Shown here in pieces: positions 45,183-55,112 of a stretch of DNA of 64,000 bases. Position 1 is the stretch's first letter, and each line of letters opens with the position of its first letter. A program made the position numbers and the translations under genes. The notes under the pieces were generated by a model. The model was given only the letters and a program-made list of their open reading frames with translations. It was not told where the DNA came from and searched no databases. The stretch covers positions 620,001 to 684,000 of the forward strand of contig NZ_WLYS01000003.1 of the NCBI RefSeq assembly GCF_011316935.1. The letters are read 5' to 3'. Source of the DNA: Sphingobacterium chungjuense. GTDB taxonomy: Bacteria > Bacteroidota > Bacteroidia > Sphingobacteriales > Sphingobacteriaceae.

Positions 45183-45815
45183 CTAAGTTTTTGGGCTACC
45201 GGCACGCTTAAAATAGCGGTAATACCAGGTATCTTTTAGATCAGAGATGATGACGCCTTTTTTGGTGGATACATGGACAAATTTACCATTGTGTAAATAG
45301 ATCCCGACGTGGTCGATATTGCGCCCCCCAAAGGAAAAAAATACGAGATCACCTTCTTTTAACTGGTTTTCATATTTGCGTTTAACATTGTCGGCCATAT
45401 CTCTGGAGGTACGCGGTAAATTTTGACTGAAGACTTCGCGATATAACAGTCCTACAAAAGCGGAACAATCCATGCCATTGCGATCCAATCCACCGGTACG
45501 ATGTGGCGTTCCCATCCAATCGTCAATGAAAAGATAGAGGTCGCTACTTTTGGAGATATCGCGACTATTGACACCTAATAATTGTGCGTAATTATCGAGT
45601 TTATTGCCTGAATAAGAAATAGAACGCGCTTTACTCGCATCAGATACAGGTGCTTTTGATGTATTTCGATGTTTACTACTTTCTAGTTTTCCGTAACGAT
45701 AATTGGTATTACTTTTTTTGCGCACGCCGCATGATCCCAATAGTAGTGCACCGCAAAGGATAAATACGACGTGGTATACCTTATAAGAAGTAAGTTGTAA
45801 CATGCTATGTGTCAT
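45183..45815 (-). CDS. NlpC/P60 family lipoprotein, peptidoglycan endopeptidase
   Basis: A 210-residue cell-wall hydrolase. The signal peptide ends at a lipobox (LLGSC, Cys29), so it is a periplasm-facing lipoprotein. The NlpC/P60 domain covers about residues 90-205 with catalytic Cys117 in MDCSAFV, His169 in IDHVGIYL and a second His181 in KFVHVST. It should cleave D-Glu-(meso)DAP bonds of stem peptides. Two ATG codons at the start (45813-45815 and 45801-45803) give the same mature protein. Confidence 0.9.
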   Translation of the reverse strand: MTHSMLQLTSYKVYHVVFILCGALLLGSCGVRKKSNTNYRYGKLESSKHRNTSKAPVSDASKARSISYSGNKLDNYAQLLGVNSRDISKSSDLYLFIDDWMGTPHRTGGLDRNGMDCSAFVGLLYREVFSQNLPRTSRDMADNVKRKYENQLKEGDLVFFSFGGRNIDHVGIYLHNGKFVHVSTKKGVIISDLKDTWYYRYFKRAGSPKT

Positions 45816-45875
45816 ATTTACAAATGTATTTTCGTGACACGAAAAAGCAAAGCACTTTTTTCCACAATTGTTATT

Positions 45876-45883
45876 TACTTTTG
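45876..45883 (+). promoter_or_regulatory. -7 element of the EamA transporter gene
   Basis: TACTTTTG matches TAnnTTTG and ends 7 bases before the ATG at 45891. Confidence 0.4.
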
Positions 45884-45890
45884 CGAGATA

Positions 45891-46793
45891 ATGGAAAAAT
45901 TAAAAGGATCATTAGCCGTATTTTTTGGAGCAGCAAGTTTCGGCGTGCTATCTACTTTTGTGAAGAAAGCATACAAAGCTGGATTTACGCTGGGTGAAGT
46001 AACAGGCTCTCAGGCGCTCTTTGGCGTTGTTTTTTTATGGCTGGTGTATGCTATTTTACAAATAGGAAAAGCTCCCGCACAGAGCCCTGTGCGGAAAGAT
46101 CCGAAGTGGTTACTGTTCGTTGCTGGATTAAGCTCTGGTCTTGTCAGCGTACTGTATTATCAATGTGTACAACTTGTACCTGCTTCGATCGCGATCATCT
46201 TGTTGATGCAATATATCTGGATTGGCGCTATCTTGGAATGGCTGTTATTCAAAAAAGCTCCGAGCCAGATACAATTAATCGGGTGCGTGCTTATTATTAT
46301 AGGCACCTTATTCTCCACCGGTTTGCTCGAAGAAGAAGTGCCTAACCTCTCCATTGAAGGATTGCTTTATGGTTTTGGTGCTGCTACGGCTTATTCGTTA
46401 TTCATTATGCTTAATGGCAGAATCGGGAATGATTACCCAACCGTGTTAAAAAGTGCTCTGATGATCACCGGTGCATTAGTACTTATTCTAGTTTTGTTAC
46501 GACCGGTTGGATTGCTGTCCTTCGAGGTTATGTATCGCCTGTTGCCCTACGGACTTTTACTGGCTCTATTTGGCACCGTGATACCACCATTGCTTTTTGC
46601 TTACGGAATGCCTAAAACAGGCTATTCGTTGGGAAGTATTTTAAGTGCCGTAGAATTGCCCGTGGCAGTCTGTATGTCGCACGTGGTATTAGGGGAATAT
46701 GTATCCGGCTGGCAATGGTTTGGTTTGGTCTTTATCTTGGCGGTCATTGTCACTATCCAGTTGCAAAAACCTAAAAAAGCTCCGACTGTTTAA
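45891..46793 (+). CDS. EamA/DMT family transporter
   Basis: A 300-residue membrane protein with ten predicted helices arranged as two EamA repeats (SLAVFFGAASFGVLSTFVKKA at the N-terminus; a second repeat from about residue 150). Drug/metabolite transporters of this type export amino acids, nucleosides or other small molecules; no substrate can be assigned. The frame runs upstream to 45807, overlapping the NlpC/P60 start region, but the ATG at 45891 follows a good -7 element and begins the first helix. Confidence 0.86.
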   Translation: MEKLKGSLAVFFGAASFGVLSTFVKKAYKAGFTLGEVTGSQALFGVVFLWLVYAILQIGKAPAQSPVRKDPKWLLFVAGLSSGLVSVLYYQCVQLVPASIAIILLMQYIWIGAILEWLLFKKAPSQIQLIGCVLIIIGTLFSTGLLEEEVPNLSIEGLLYGFGAATAYSLFIMLNGRIGNDYPTVLKSALMITGALVLILVLLRPVGLLSFEVMYRLLPYGLLLALFGTVIPPLLFAYGMPKTGYSLGSILSAVELPVAVCMSHVVLGEYVSGWQWFGLVFILAVIVTIQLQKPKKAPTV

Positions 46794-46803
46794 TGTCGGA
46801 GCT
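46778..46803 (+). terminator. Terminator spanning the end of the EamA gene
   Basis: 9-base perfect arms (46778-46786 and 46795-46803); the EamA stop codon is within the loop. Confidence 0.6.
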
Positions 46804-46850
46804 GTCCTATTCATAATTAGCAGATAGCTGCTAACGTAACTTTTATTTTA

Positions 46851-49800
46851 TTAAAATGCGTATCGAATTCCAAATTGAATTTGGAAAGGATTACCCGAAG
46901 GTGCTACCCGACCAACGCTATTGACATTGTAATTAAACTGTCCGTCAGTGAAAGCATTCGTCGCGGGCAATGCGTACAAGGCTTGCGATCCCAGATTATG
47001 CATTACGCCCCATTCTTTATTGAGCATATTCATAAAGTTGAAGATCTCGCCAGATATTTCTATGCTATGTGTTTTATACAATTTGACATTAGTCGCTAGA
47101 CGAACGTCCACTGTTCCGTAAAATCCGTTGATCCCGCCATTACGCTCCGCAAATGTACCCTTGTATTCTTCAATATAATTTTTCATGCTTTGACTAGCTT
47201 CGGGATTATCCAAAATCGCTTGCAATCCGGTACGGATGTTCTGTGGCGTGTTTGGATTAGTATAATCAAAAATGTATGCTAAATTATTAGCTGCACCGCC
47301 AAAATCTCCACTCGTATTGGCTCCAGCTAGCAAACTGTATCTTGTTCCGCCAATTCCGGTGTATCTGACCCCCACCTGCACACCATAAAAGGTTGGCAAA
47401 TTTCCATAAGCCACCAATTTGTGACGAAATTGGTTGGACGAATAGGTTACCATACTCAGATCGCGTGGATCATTAACCACGGCCTGTGATAAAGTCGCAG
47501 AATTGGCGACGTTTCCGTTGTATGAAGTATTGTCTTTTGTATCATTCCACGTATAGCTAACGGTAATCGTACCATCTTTAAAATAATTGTACGTACCGTC
47601 TAGCACAACCGCATAGTTGTTTACTTTCCCTATACTTGTTAATTCGAGCACACGGCCCAATTGGTCGGAAATTCTACCTTGTTGCCAATCGGGTTGTCCA
47701 TTGTTTGGAATACTTTCTCTAGGAACAAATACGGTACGATTGCCTTCATTCGCTAAGCGGAAGAAAGGATCTGCTACCATATTGCGATCAATGTAGGTGT
47801 AGTTATTGCGCCCAAGCGTCATGTATCCTGTAGCACTCACTTTGAACCGATCGGTAATAAAACGTGTATAGGATAAGTTGGCTTTGTACACCGTCGGTAC
47901 GGCTGCATTTTCTCCTGTATAGTTGATCGTAGGAACTCCGCGATCCAACACAGTCGGAATGGAATTCATATTCTCTCGGTAAGCATTGAAATCCACTGTT
48001 GGCACTGCATCACCACGTACATCGACGGTTGCAAAGTTAGATCCATCGAAAGTGAGGTTATTAATAATCATATAATTATTAATATCAGAAGCAAAGATAC
48101 CGGCACCGGCACGAATGATATCTGTGCCATTCTGATTAATATCCCAATTAAATTGCAAGCGCGGTTGTACGATAAATGTTCCTAATTTATTATCGGTACG
48201 AATCCCAAGTTGTTGATCCACTAAAGCATTGTATTGCGCAGTAGGATAACCAGCGTAATCGAAGCGAAGACCAGCAATCATTTCCATACCTGGACCAACA
48301 TCTTTACGCATTTGTCCATAAAGACCCAAATTGGCGATCGTTCCACGTACTGCCACATCATCTTTTAATGGCACTTCGCGATAGTATCTATAGGCATTAC
48401 CTTGCTCCAAATTGTCTAAACCAGAAAAGTGAAAGCGTCCATTAACCTCAGAGCCATACACTGATTTAGACGTGGTCGTCATCAAATCCACACCAAAGAC
48501 ATACTTTGCCCAATCCGTATCATAGTACACATTGTTCATCAATTGCACCACATGATTTCGGAAATTCTCTTGACCAAAACGATGACCTCCCAATTGCAAA
48601 TTGGTACGCAAAGTACCACCCTCGATGGTGGACTCTACTCCTTCGACAATAGCTCTTGGAATATAGCCAGGTGCAATTTGATCGCCTTGCGTACTGTTTT
48701 GATATAGATACAGATATTGCAATTTTAGCTCGTTGGTTAATCTTGGTGAAATAGAAGTCCGTAAAGTAGCCAAAAAGTTATTATCTACGTTTTTATCCGT
48801 TCCGTACGACTCTAAGAGATTGATACTGGTATTATCCGCCAAACCTAATGGATTGTAATCGTAGGTAAAGTTGTTGCGCACGGTCAATAGATTTTTATCA
48901 TTGATCTGCCAATCCAATCTTAAAAATCCAGCATCAGAAGTCCGTTTCTTATCAATAGCACCCGTCTGCGGCTGCTCGGATACGCCGTAGCGATTTCTGG
49001 CAATATCAAGGTATCGATTGAGTGTAGTTTCATTGATTCCGAAAACTTGCTGATTCAGATCGCCCCGTAAATCGGCGATGAGCAATGCTCGGTTGTCTTG
49101 TTGACGATCCCATACGGCAAAAAAGTGGAGTTTATCTTTTATAATAGGACCTCCTAATGAGAATCCGTACTGGTAGGTTCCATAACTTCCTAAACGTGGA
49201 TTTCCGGCAATGTCATATCTACTGCTAGACCAATCGGCACGACCAAACATAAATGCCGATCCGGTTAAGGTATTCGTTCCGGCTTTGGTTACCGCGCTAA
49301 CGGTACCACCACCGCTACGGCCAAACGTAACATCGTATTGGTTGGTGACAACTTTAAATTCGCGCACGGCTTCCATCGATAAGGAATAAGGAGCATTACT
49401 TCTGGAGGTGGTAGATCCAGCCGATGTCGGATTCTTCGCGCTCATCCCATCAATGGTGAAGTTGGTGGATGAAGCTAATTGCCCAGAGATAGAACCGCCT
49501 GGTGTAGCCAATGGAGAAAGCTCGGTTAAGGAAGTGAAGTTCCGTCCATTTACCGGTAAGGAGCGTATTACTTTGGAGGAGAATGCCGTAGCCGCTCCTA
49601 AATAATCTTTGGTATTTACTAAGCCCGAAGCATTTACTTCGACCACATCTAAGTTGGAAGTGCGAGAAACGACTTCGATTTCAATACGCGCCACATCACC
49701 TTGGTTCAGTTGAATTCCAGTTACAGCGCCTTCGCCGCTACTCAGATGTGTAGCCACAACGACGTAAGGGCCACCTAAGGGCAATTGTTTGATATCAAAA

Positions 49801-50015
49801 TTTCCGCGATCGTTACTGATAGAGCTGGTGGTAAAACCGGTAGATTCGTTCCGGATTTGAATAGTTGCACCAGCAACTGGCGCACCAGAAGCGTCTAAAA
49901 CACGGCCAGCGATCGCTGCTTGCGTCCCCTGTCCATAAACGGCATTGACCGTGATACACAGTAAAGCAACCAAATAGAAAATACAAAAGATTGAATTTGT
50001 AGTTGTTTTTTTCAT
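46851..50015 (-). CDS. Oar-like TonB-dependent receptor with carboxypeptidase-regulatory domain
   Basis: A 1,054-residue outer-membrane protein. A signal peptide (CIFYLVALLCITVNAVYGQ) leads into a CarboxypepD_reg-like Ig-fold (about residues 30-115, AIAGRVLDASGAPVAGATIQIRN). A plug domain follows (about 120-240, with FSSKVIRSLPVNGRNF and VREFKVVTNQYDVTFGRSGG), and then a long barrel with a final aromatic (QFGIRYAF). This is the architecture of Oar/OmpA-related transporters; no SusD partner or substrate gene is adjacent. The true start is the ATG at 50013-50015; a TTG two codons earlier also opens the frame. Confidence 0.88.
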   Translation of the reverse strand: MKKTTTNSIFCIFYLVALLCITVNAVYGQGTQAAIAGRVLDASGAPVAGATIQIRNESTGFTTSSISNDRGNFDIKQLPLGGPYVVVATHLSSGEGAVTGIQLNQGDVARIEIEVVSRTSNLDVVEVNASGLVNTKDYLGAATAFSSKVIRSLPVNGRNFTSLTELSPLATPGGSISGQLASSTNFTIDGMSAKNPTSAGSTTSRSNAPYSLSMEAVREFKVVTNQYDVTFGRSGGGTVSAVTKAGTNTLTGSAFMFGRADWSSSRYDIAGNPRLGSYGTYQYGFSLGGPIIKDKLHFFAVWDRQQDNRALLIADLRGDLNQQVFGINETTLNRYLDIARNRYGVSEQPQTGAIDKKRTSDAGFLRLDWQINDKNLLTVRNNFTYDYNPLGLADNTSINLLESYGTDKNVDNNFLATLRTSISPRLTNELKLQYLYLYQNSTQGDQIAPGYIPRAIVEGVESTIEGGTLRTNLQLGGHRFGQENFRNHVVQLMNNVYYDTDWAKYVFGVDLMTTTSKSVYGSEVNGRFHFSGLDNLEQGNAYRYYREVPLKDDVAVRGTIANLGLYGQMRKDVGPGMEMIAGLRFDYAGYPTAQYNALVDQQLGIRTDNKLGTFIVQPRLQFNWDINQNGTDIIRAGAGIFASDINNYMIINNLTFDGSNFATVDVRGDAVPTVDFNAYRENMNSIPTVLDRGVPTINYTGENAAVPTVYKANLSYTRFITDRFKVSATGYMTLGRNNYTYIDRNMVADPFFRLANEGNRTVFVPRESIPNNGQPDWQQGRISDQLGRVLELTSIGKVNNYAVVLDGTYNYFKDGTITVSYTWNDTKDNTSYNGNVANSATLSQAVVNDPRDLSMVTYSSNQFRHKLVAYGNLPTFYGVQVGVRYTGIGGTRYSLLAGANTSGDFGGAANNLAYIFDYTNPNTPQNIRTGLQAILDNPEASQSMKNYIEEYKGTFAERNGGINGFYGTVDVRLATNVKLYKTHSIEISGEIFNFMNMLNKEWGVMHNLGSQALYALPATNAFTDGQFNYNVNSVGRVAPSGNPFQIQFGIRYAF

Positions 50016-50209
50016 AAACAATTAGTGAGTATAGTGCTGATTAATTATCAGCAAAAATACTCCGGTATCGTTACGTGAAAAACAACCTAAGGTTATGTTA
50101 AGGTTATGAATACGTCGTTTATATCTTCGAGAAAATTGCATCTCCAAAACGCCTCTAATCGAAGCTTAGGTATCGACAAATACCACTTAAAACAAAAATC
50201 AAGAGGAAA

Positions 50210-51529
50210 TTAATGCACTAGCAATTCAGGAAGTTCTTCCATATCCATCTCACCAGAATCGGTAACGCTGGTGAAACGTACGGGAACAATCTCATTCACC
50301 AATAATGGATCGTAAGGTGTGCGGACTTTCACATAGTTTTTGGAGAAACCATGCATATAGCCTTCTTTCTCATCGCCTTCGAATAGTACATCACCAATGG
50401 CATCTACCTGCGATTCGTAGAATGCGCGACGTTTCTTCTCGGATAAGATATGGAGCATTTTGCTTCTGTCGCTACGTTGTGCACCAGGAACTGCGCCTTC
50501 CATTTGTGCGGCAATGGTATTTTCACGCTCTGAGTACGTAAAGACGTGCAAATAGGATATATCTAGCTCATTGAGGAAGTTATACGTATCGAGGAAATCT
50601 TCCCGAGTTTCACCTGGAAAACCAACAATCACATCCACACCGATGCAGCAATTAGGCATCAAAGATTTGATCTTTGCCACACGCTCTGCGTACAATTCGC
50701 GTTTGTAACGACGACGCATCGCCGCCAAGGTTTTATTGTTACCGGATTGCAATGGCATATGAAAGTGTGGCACAAAACGCTGTGATTGAGCTACAAATTC
50801 GATAATTTCATTAGACAGCAAATTGGGCTCGATCGAGGATACCCGAATCCGGTCAATTCCTTGTACCTCATCCAAGGCTTTCACCAAATCCAGAAACTTA
50901 TCTTGTCTTTTGCCATCACGAATACCGTAATCACCAATATTTACGCCTGTGAGCACGATTTCCTTCACGCCAGAAGCGGCTATATCTTCTGCTTGCTGCA
51001 CCAAATCAGGAATGCTACCTGAGCGACTCGCGCCACGCGCCAGCGGAATCGTACAGAACGTACAAGAATAGTCACAACCATCTTGCACTTTCAAAAAAGT
51101 ACGGGTACGATCGCCAATAGAAAAGGCAGATACAAACTGCTGCGTCTCCGCAATTGGTGCGTTGTGTACGACGGCTTTTTCCTGCTTGGTCAAATCATTG
51201 ATATGCTCAATGATATTAAATTTTTCGGCGGCGCCCAACACCATATCGACGCCCGGTATTTCAGAAATTTCTTTGGGTTTGAGTTGTGCATAGCAGCCTA
51301 CAATAGTAATGTACGCGTTTGGAGAATGTTTTAAGGCTTCTTTGACTACTTTACGGCATTTTTTATCCGCATTATCAGTTACCGAACAAGTATTGATGAC
51401 ATACACATCTGCCTGACTGTTGAACGGAGTGGTATCGTAGCCAGCATCCTTGAATAAGCGTCCAATAGAAGAAGTTTCCGAAAAATTCAGTTTACATCCC
51501 AGCGTATAAAACGCTACCTTCTTGTTCAT
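50210..51529 (-). CDS. mtaB: tRNA (N6-L-threonylcarbamoyladenosine-37-C2)-methylthiotransferase
   Basis: Radical-SAM methylthiotransferase that converts t6A37 to ms2t6A37 in tRNAs reading ANN codons. The UPF0004 N-terminal domain has cluster-binding cysteines in TLGCKLNFSE, INTCSVTDNADKKC and IVGCYAQ. The radical-SAM motif is CDYSCTFC, and a TRAM domain closes the protein (about residues 375-439). The GCKLN sequence separates MtaB from MiaB. The ATG at 51529 gives 439 residues; an ATG 15 bases upstream is an alternative. Confidence 0.92.
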   Translation of the reverse strand: MNKKVAFYTLGCKLNFSETSSIGRLFKDAGYDTTPFNSQADVYVINTCSVTDNADKKCRKVVKEALKHSPNAYITIVGCYAQLKPKEISEIPGVDMVLGAAEKFNIIEHINDLTKQEKAVVHNAPIAETQQFVSAFSIGDRTRTFLKVQDGCDYSCTFCTIPLARGASRSGSIPDLVQQAEDIAASGVKEIVLTGVNIGDYGIRDGKRQDKFLDLVKALDEVQGIDRIRVSSIEPNLLSNEIIEFVAQSQRFVPHFHMPLQSGNNKTLAAMRRRYKRELYAERVAKIKSLMPNCCIGVDVIVGFPGETREDFLDTYNFLNELDISYLHVFTYSERENTIAAQMEGAVPGAQRSDRSKMLHILSEKKRRAFYESQVDAIGDVLFEGDEKEGYMHGFSKNYVKVRTPYDPLLVNEIVPVRFTSVTDSGEMDMEELPELLVH

Positions 51530-51741
51530 TGTCATCTCATCCATGTGCTTACTCTTCTACGCTTCGCTACCTGACGAGTTCGTCAGATACCTGCTTTACA
51601 TTTTGCAAAAATACACAAAATGCTCGAAATGTGCTTTGTGGAAAAAATATGATCTCTGCATGATATGAAAAACCGTTATCTTCGCAGATAGTGGTTTCTA
51701 CTACCACATGTTATGCAATATGCACGATGTTTTACCGTCAT

Positions 51742-51749
51742 TATCTTTG
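51742..51749 (+). promoter_or_regulatory. -7 promoter element of thyA
   Basis: TATCTTTG matches TAnnTTTG and lies 43 bases before the thyA ATG. Confidence 0.5.
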
Positions 51750-51792
51750 GATAGGCAAGCCATCGTTTTTAAGAATATGACAAAATAAGACT

Positions 51793-52614
51793 ATGAAGCA
51801 ATATCTGGATCTATTGGATCATGTATACCGCACCGGCACCGAAAAGACAGATCGTACGGGAACAGGCACGCGCAGCGTATTTGGCTATCAAATGCGTTTC
51901 GACCTGAAAGCTGGCTTTCCGTTGGTCACTACCAAGAAGTTACACATGCGATCCATTATCCATGAACTGATCTGGTTCTTGAAAGGCGAGACGAACATCA
52001 GCTATTTGAAAGAAAATGGTGTTAGCATTTGGGATGAATGGGCTGATGAAAACGGGAATTTAGGTCCGGTTTATGGCTCGCAGTGGCGCTCTTGGCCTAC
52101 GCCAGACGGCCAGCATATCGATCAGATTGCACAAGTTATCAATCAGTTGAAAAATTCGCCAGATTCTAGACGAATCATCGTGTCAGCTTGGAACGTGGCC
52201 GAAATTGGTAATATGGCACTTCCACCCTGCCATGCTTTCTTTCAGTTTTATGTGGCGCGAGCGCAACCCGAAAAAGGCATCTTGAAACCGCAATTGTCTT
52301 GTCAGTTGTATCAGCGCAGTGCCGATATTTTCTTGGGTGTACCGTTTAATATTGCATCCTACGCTTTGCTAACGATGATGGTGGCGCAGGTTTGTGATAT
52401 GGAAGCAGCAGAATTTATCCACACGCTGGGCGATGCGCATATCTATAGCAATCATTTTGAGCAAACGGAATTGCAACTGTCCAGAGATCCGAAACCGATG
52501 CCGACGATGAAGATCAATCCGGATGTGAAGGATATCTTTGATTTCAAATTCGAAGATTTTGAATTGGAAGATTATACTTTTCATCCACACATTAAGGCAT
52601 CAGTTGCTGTTTAG
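51793..52614 (+). CDS. thyA: Thymidylate synthase
   Basis: Methylates dUMP to dTMP with methylenetetrahydrofolate, releasing dihydrofolate. The 273-residue protein has the catalytic Cys146 in [14 protein letters not shown], the nucleotide-binding [18 protein letters not shown] block and the C-terminal tail, ending in VAV rather than the usual API/V. The dihydrofolate reductase that recycles its product starts 58 bases downstream. Confidence 0.97.
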   Translation: MKQYLDLLDHVYRTGTEKTDRTGTGTRSVFGYQMRFDLKAGFPLVTTKKLHMRSIIHELIWFLKGETNISYLKENGVSIWDEWADENGNLGPVYGSQWRSWPTPDGQHIDQIAQVINQLKNSPDSRRIIVSAWNVAEIGNMALPPCHAFFQFYVARAQPEKGILKPQLSCQLYQRSADIFLGVPFNIASYALLTMMVAQVCDMEAAEFIHTLGDAHIYSNHFEQTELQLSRDPKPMPTMKINPDVKDIFDFKFEDFELEDYTFHPHIKASVAV

Positions 52615-52672
52615 TTAGTACACACAAAGCATTCACCATAGCGTGCCTCCGGTTACGCTATCATTATAAGGC

Positions 52673-53173
52673 ATGAATAATATTACAATTACACTGATTG
52701 CGGCAGCATCAGAAAATAATGTCATTGGAAAGAACAACGATCTCGCTTGGCACTTGCCCGATGATTTTCGCTATTTTAAAAATATGACCAAAGAGCATTC
52801 GGTGGTAATGGGTCGCAAGACGTTTGATTCGATGGGCAAAGCATTGCCAGATCGTCGCAATATCGTGATTACGCGTGATCAGAAATGGTCGGCGGAAGAT
52901 GTAGACGTAGCCAATTCGTTGAACGAAGTGTTTACCTATTGCCGCGATGAGCGCGAGATTTATATTATCGGCGGAGCCGAAATATACAAACAAGCGCTTC
53001 CGTATGCACACAAAATCCTGCTGACACGCGTACATACAACAATTGATGGCGATGCCTACTTTCCTGAGTTCGATGAGTCGCAATGGAAATTAATCGATTC
53101 GAAGCGACATGAGAGCGACGAAAAGCATGCTTTCGCGTTTACTTTCGAAGTATACGAACGTATCGAAGCCTAA
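52673..53173 (+). CDS. folA: Dihydrofolate reductase
   Basis: Reduces dihydrofolate to tetrahydrofolate with NADPH, closing the thymidylate cycle with the upstream thyA. The 166-residue protein has IAAASENNVIGKNNDLAWHLPDDF (Ala, Trp and acid residues of the folate pocket), MGRKTFDSMGKALPDRRN and IYIIGGAEIYKQAL. The antibiotic target of trimethoprim; no resistance substitution was judged. The M61 peptidase gene follows after 27 bases and may be co-transcribed. Confidence 0.96.
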   Translation: MNNITITLIAAASENNVIGKNNDLAWHLPDDFRYFKNMTKEHSVVMGRKTFDSMGKALPDRRNIVITRDQKWSAEDVDVANSLNEVFTYCRDEREIYIIGGAEIYKQALPYAHKILLTRVHTTIDGDAYFPEFDESQWKLIDSKRHESDEKHAFAFTFEVYERIEA

Positions 53174-53200
53174 ATTATTTATTTCTCCTTATTACCATCC

Positions 53201-54940
53201 ATGAGCGAACAGACGACACCGACAATCTCCTATACCCTATCATTCACCGAACCGCAAGCACATTATGTGGAAGTGAGCCTTTCTTTGAAAGGTTTCAGTG
53301 CTGATTTTATCGATCTAAAGATGCCCGTGTGGACACCAGGATCGTATTTAGTAAGGGAGTTTGCACGTCATGTCGAATCTTTTTCTGCGGAGCAGGATAA
53401 TGGAGAAATAGTACAACAGGAGAAGATTAGCAAAAACACGTGGCGCGTATATCATCAGCAAAAAGATACGATTGTACGCTATCGTGTATATGGTTTCGAA
53501 ACGTCGGTGCGCACGAATTTCATTGATGATACGCATGCATTCATCAGCCCGGCGGGTACTTTTTTATATGTAGATGGTCATTTGGATCTGCCCTGCACGG
53601 TGCAAATCGAGCTACCACAAAATTGGTCAACCATTACAACAGGTCTGCCCGAAATTGCCCAGCATAGATATGAAGCCGAGCACTTCGACATCTTATTTGA
53701 TTCTCCAATAGAAATTGGAAACCAAGACGTTTGGTCGTTCGAAGCAGCAGGAATACCGCATGAATTTGCGATGGTCGGCGGCGGGAACTACAATAAGGAA
53801 CAGCTTGCTGCTGATATTCAAAAAATCGTAGCGGAAGAAACACGCATCTGGGGGTCCAATCCCAATGATCGCTATGTGTTTATCACGCACAATTATCAGC
53901 AAGGTGCAGGCGGTTTAGAACACCTCAACTCCACCGTGCTCGGCGCTAGCCGAAATGGCTACGCACAGGCGGCTTCGTACAACAACTTTTTGAGCTTGGT
54001 CGCGCATGAATATTTTCACTTGTGGCATGTGAAACGATTGCGTCCAGCGCCACTCGGACCTTTCGACTACGAAAACGAAAACTACACGGCACTACTCTGG
54101 ATCATGGAAGGATTTACCTCCTACTATGATAATTTGATCACCTACCGGTGCGCATTCCGCGATGAGGTGGATTACTTGCAGATGCTGGCGCAGGAGTTTA
54201 ATCTGGTGTACAATCGCCCGGGCTATCAAATACAATCCGTCGGTCAGTCGAGTTTTGACACTTGGATCAAACAATATCGCCCGGATGAAAACTCGGCTAA
54301 TACCAGCATTTCATACTATAATAAAGGTGCGATGTTAGCTGTGGCGATGGATTTGAAAATCATTGCGGAAACTGGTGGTGAAAAGCGGTTAGATGATGTG
54401 TTAAAAGCAGCTTATAATCAATTCTATTTAAAAGAGCAACGCGGATTTGCCGAGAAAGAATTCCAAGACTTAGCAGAGGCCGTATCTGGCGTGGATTTAT
54501 CCGAAATCTTTGCGGCAGTATACACTACGGAAGAGCTGGATTATAACGATTACTTCAATCGCGTGGGGTATGAACTGATCGATCAATTAGCCGATAGCAA
54601 AACGCTTAGCTTGGGTATTCGTACGATGAATAACGATACCCGGATTTACATTAAAGGCGTCGATCGGAATTCTTCCGCTTGGAAGGCTGGTCTGAATGTA
54701 AATGACGAAATATTAGGTATTAATGGGGTTCGGATGGATCCTGCCGGAAGAGAATTGGAACTGGCGATCCAACAAGGTATACTCGGACAGCCTATCGACG
54801 TCTTGATCGCACGCGACGGTATTATTCGAACCATTAGCACTCCGTTAGGCTACAGCGATAAAAAATCGCTTATCGTGCAGCGACGCGAAAACGCTTCGAA
54901 TTTAGAACAAAAATTAGGGGAAATTTGGTTGCAGCGTTAA
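53201..54940 (+). CDS. M61 family metallopeptidase with PDZ domain
   Basis: A 579-residue cytoplasmic-looking zinc peptidase of the M61 glycyl-aminopeptidase family, lacking a signal peptide. The zinc motif is HEYFH (His269, Glu270, His273) in SLVAHEYFHLWHVKRLRP, and the third ligand is in MEGFTSYYDNL about 25 residues on. An N-terminal beta-domain (about residues 8-160) precedes it, and a PDZ domain (about 480-565, including KGVDRNSSAWKAGLNVNDEILGIN) closes the protein. The substrate is unknown. Confidence 0.9.
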   Translation: MSEQTTPTISYTLSFTEPQAHYVEVSLSLKGFSADFIDLKMPVWTPGSYLVREFARHVESFSAEQDNGEIVQQEKISKNTWRVYHQQKDTIVRYRVYGFETSVRTNFIDDTHAFISPAGTFLYVDGHLDLPCTVQIELPQNWSTITTGLPEIAQHRYEAEHFDILFDSPIEIGNQDVWSFEAAGIPHEFAMVGGGNYNKEQLAADIQKIVAEETRIWGSNPNDRYVFITHNYQQGAGGLEHLNSTVLGASRNGYAQAASYNNFLSLVAHEYFHLWHVKRLRPAPLGPFDYENENYTALLWIMEGFTSYYDNLITYRCAFRDEVDYLQMLAQEFNLVYNRPGYQIQSVGQSSFDTWIKQYRPDENSANTSISYYNKGAMLAVAMDLKIIAETGGEKRLDDVLKAAYNQFYLKEQRGFAEKEFQDLAEAVSGVDLSEIFAAVYTTEELDYNDYFNRVGYELIDQLADSKTLSLGIRTMNNDTRIYIKGVDRNSSAWKAGLNVNDEILGINGVRMDPAGRELELAIQQGILGQPIDVLIARDGIIRTISTPLGYSDKKSLIVQRRENASNLEQKLGEIWLQR

Positions 54941-55044
54941 TGTGAGGCTGATCGCTTTTAGATTGCTTTACCCTCTTGCCTCGGATTCGCAAGGACGCAG
55001 AAATCACAACGTGTTGCAAAGGAGATAGCTAATACGCCCTTAAC

Positions 55045-55080
55045 AAAAAAAGGTAGAGATTCTCATCTCTACCTTTTTTT
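55045..55080. terminator. Bidirectional terminator between the M61 gene and atpG
   Basis: A long symmetric stem (arms 55045-55060 and 55065-55080) with A- and T-runs at both edges, between convergent transcription units. It ends the ATP synthase operon. Confidence 0.9.
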
Positions 55081-55112
55081 GTTAGCGCTATCGCGCGAAT
55101 ATTTATAAGCTA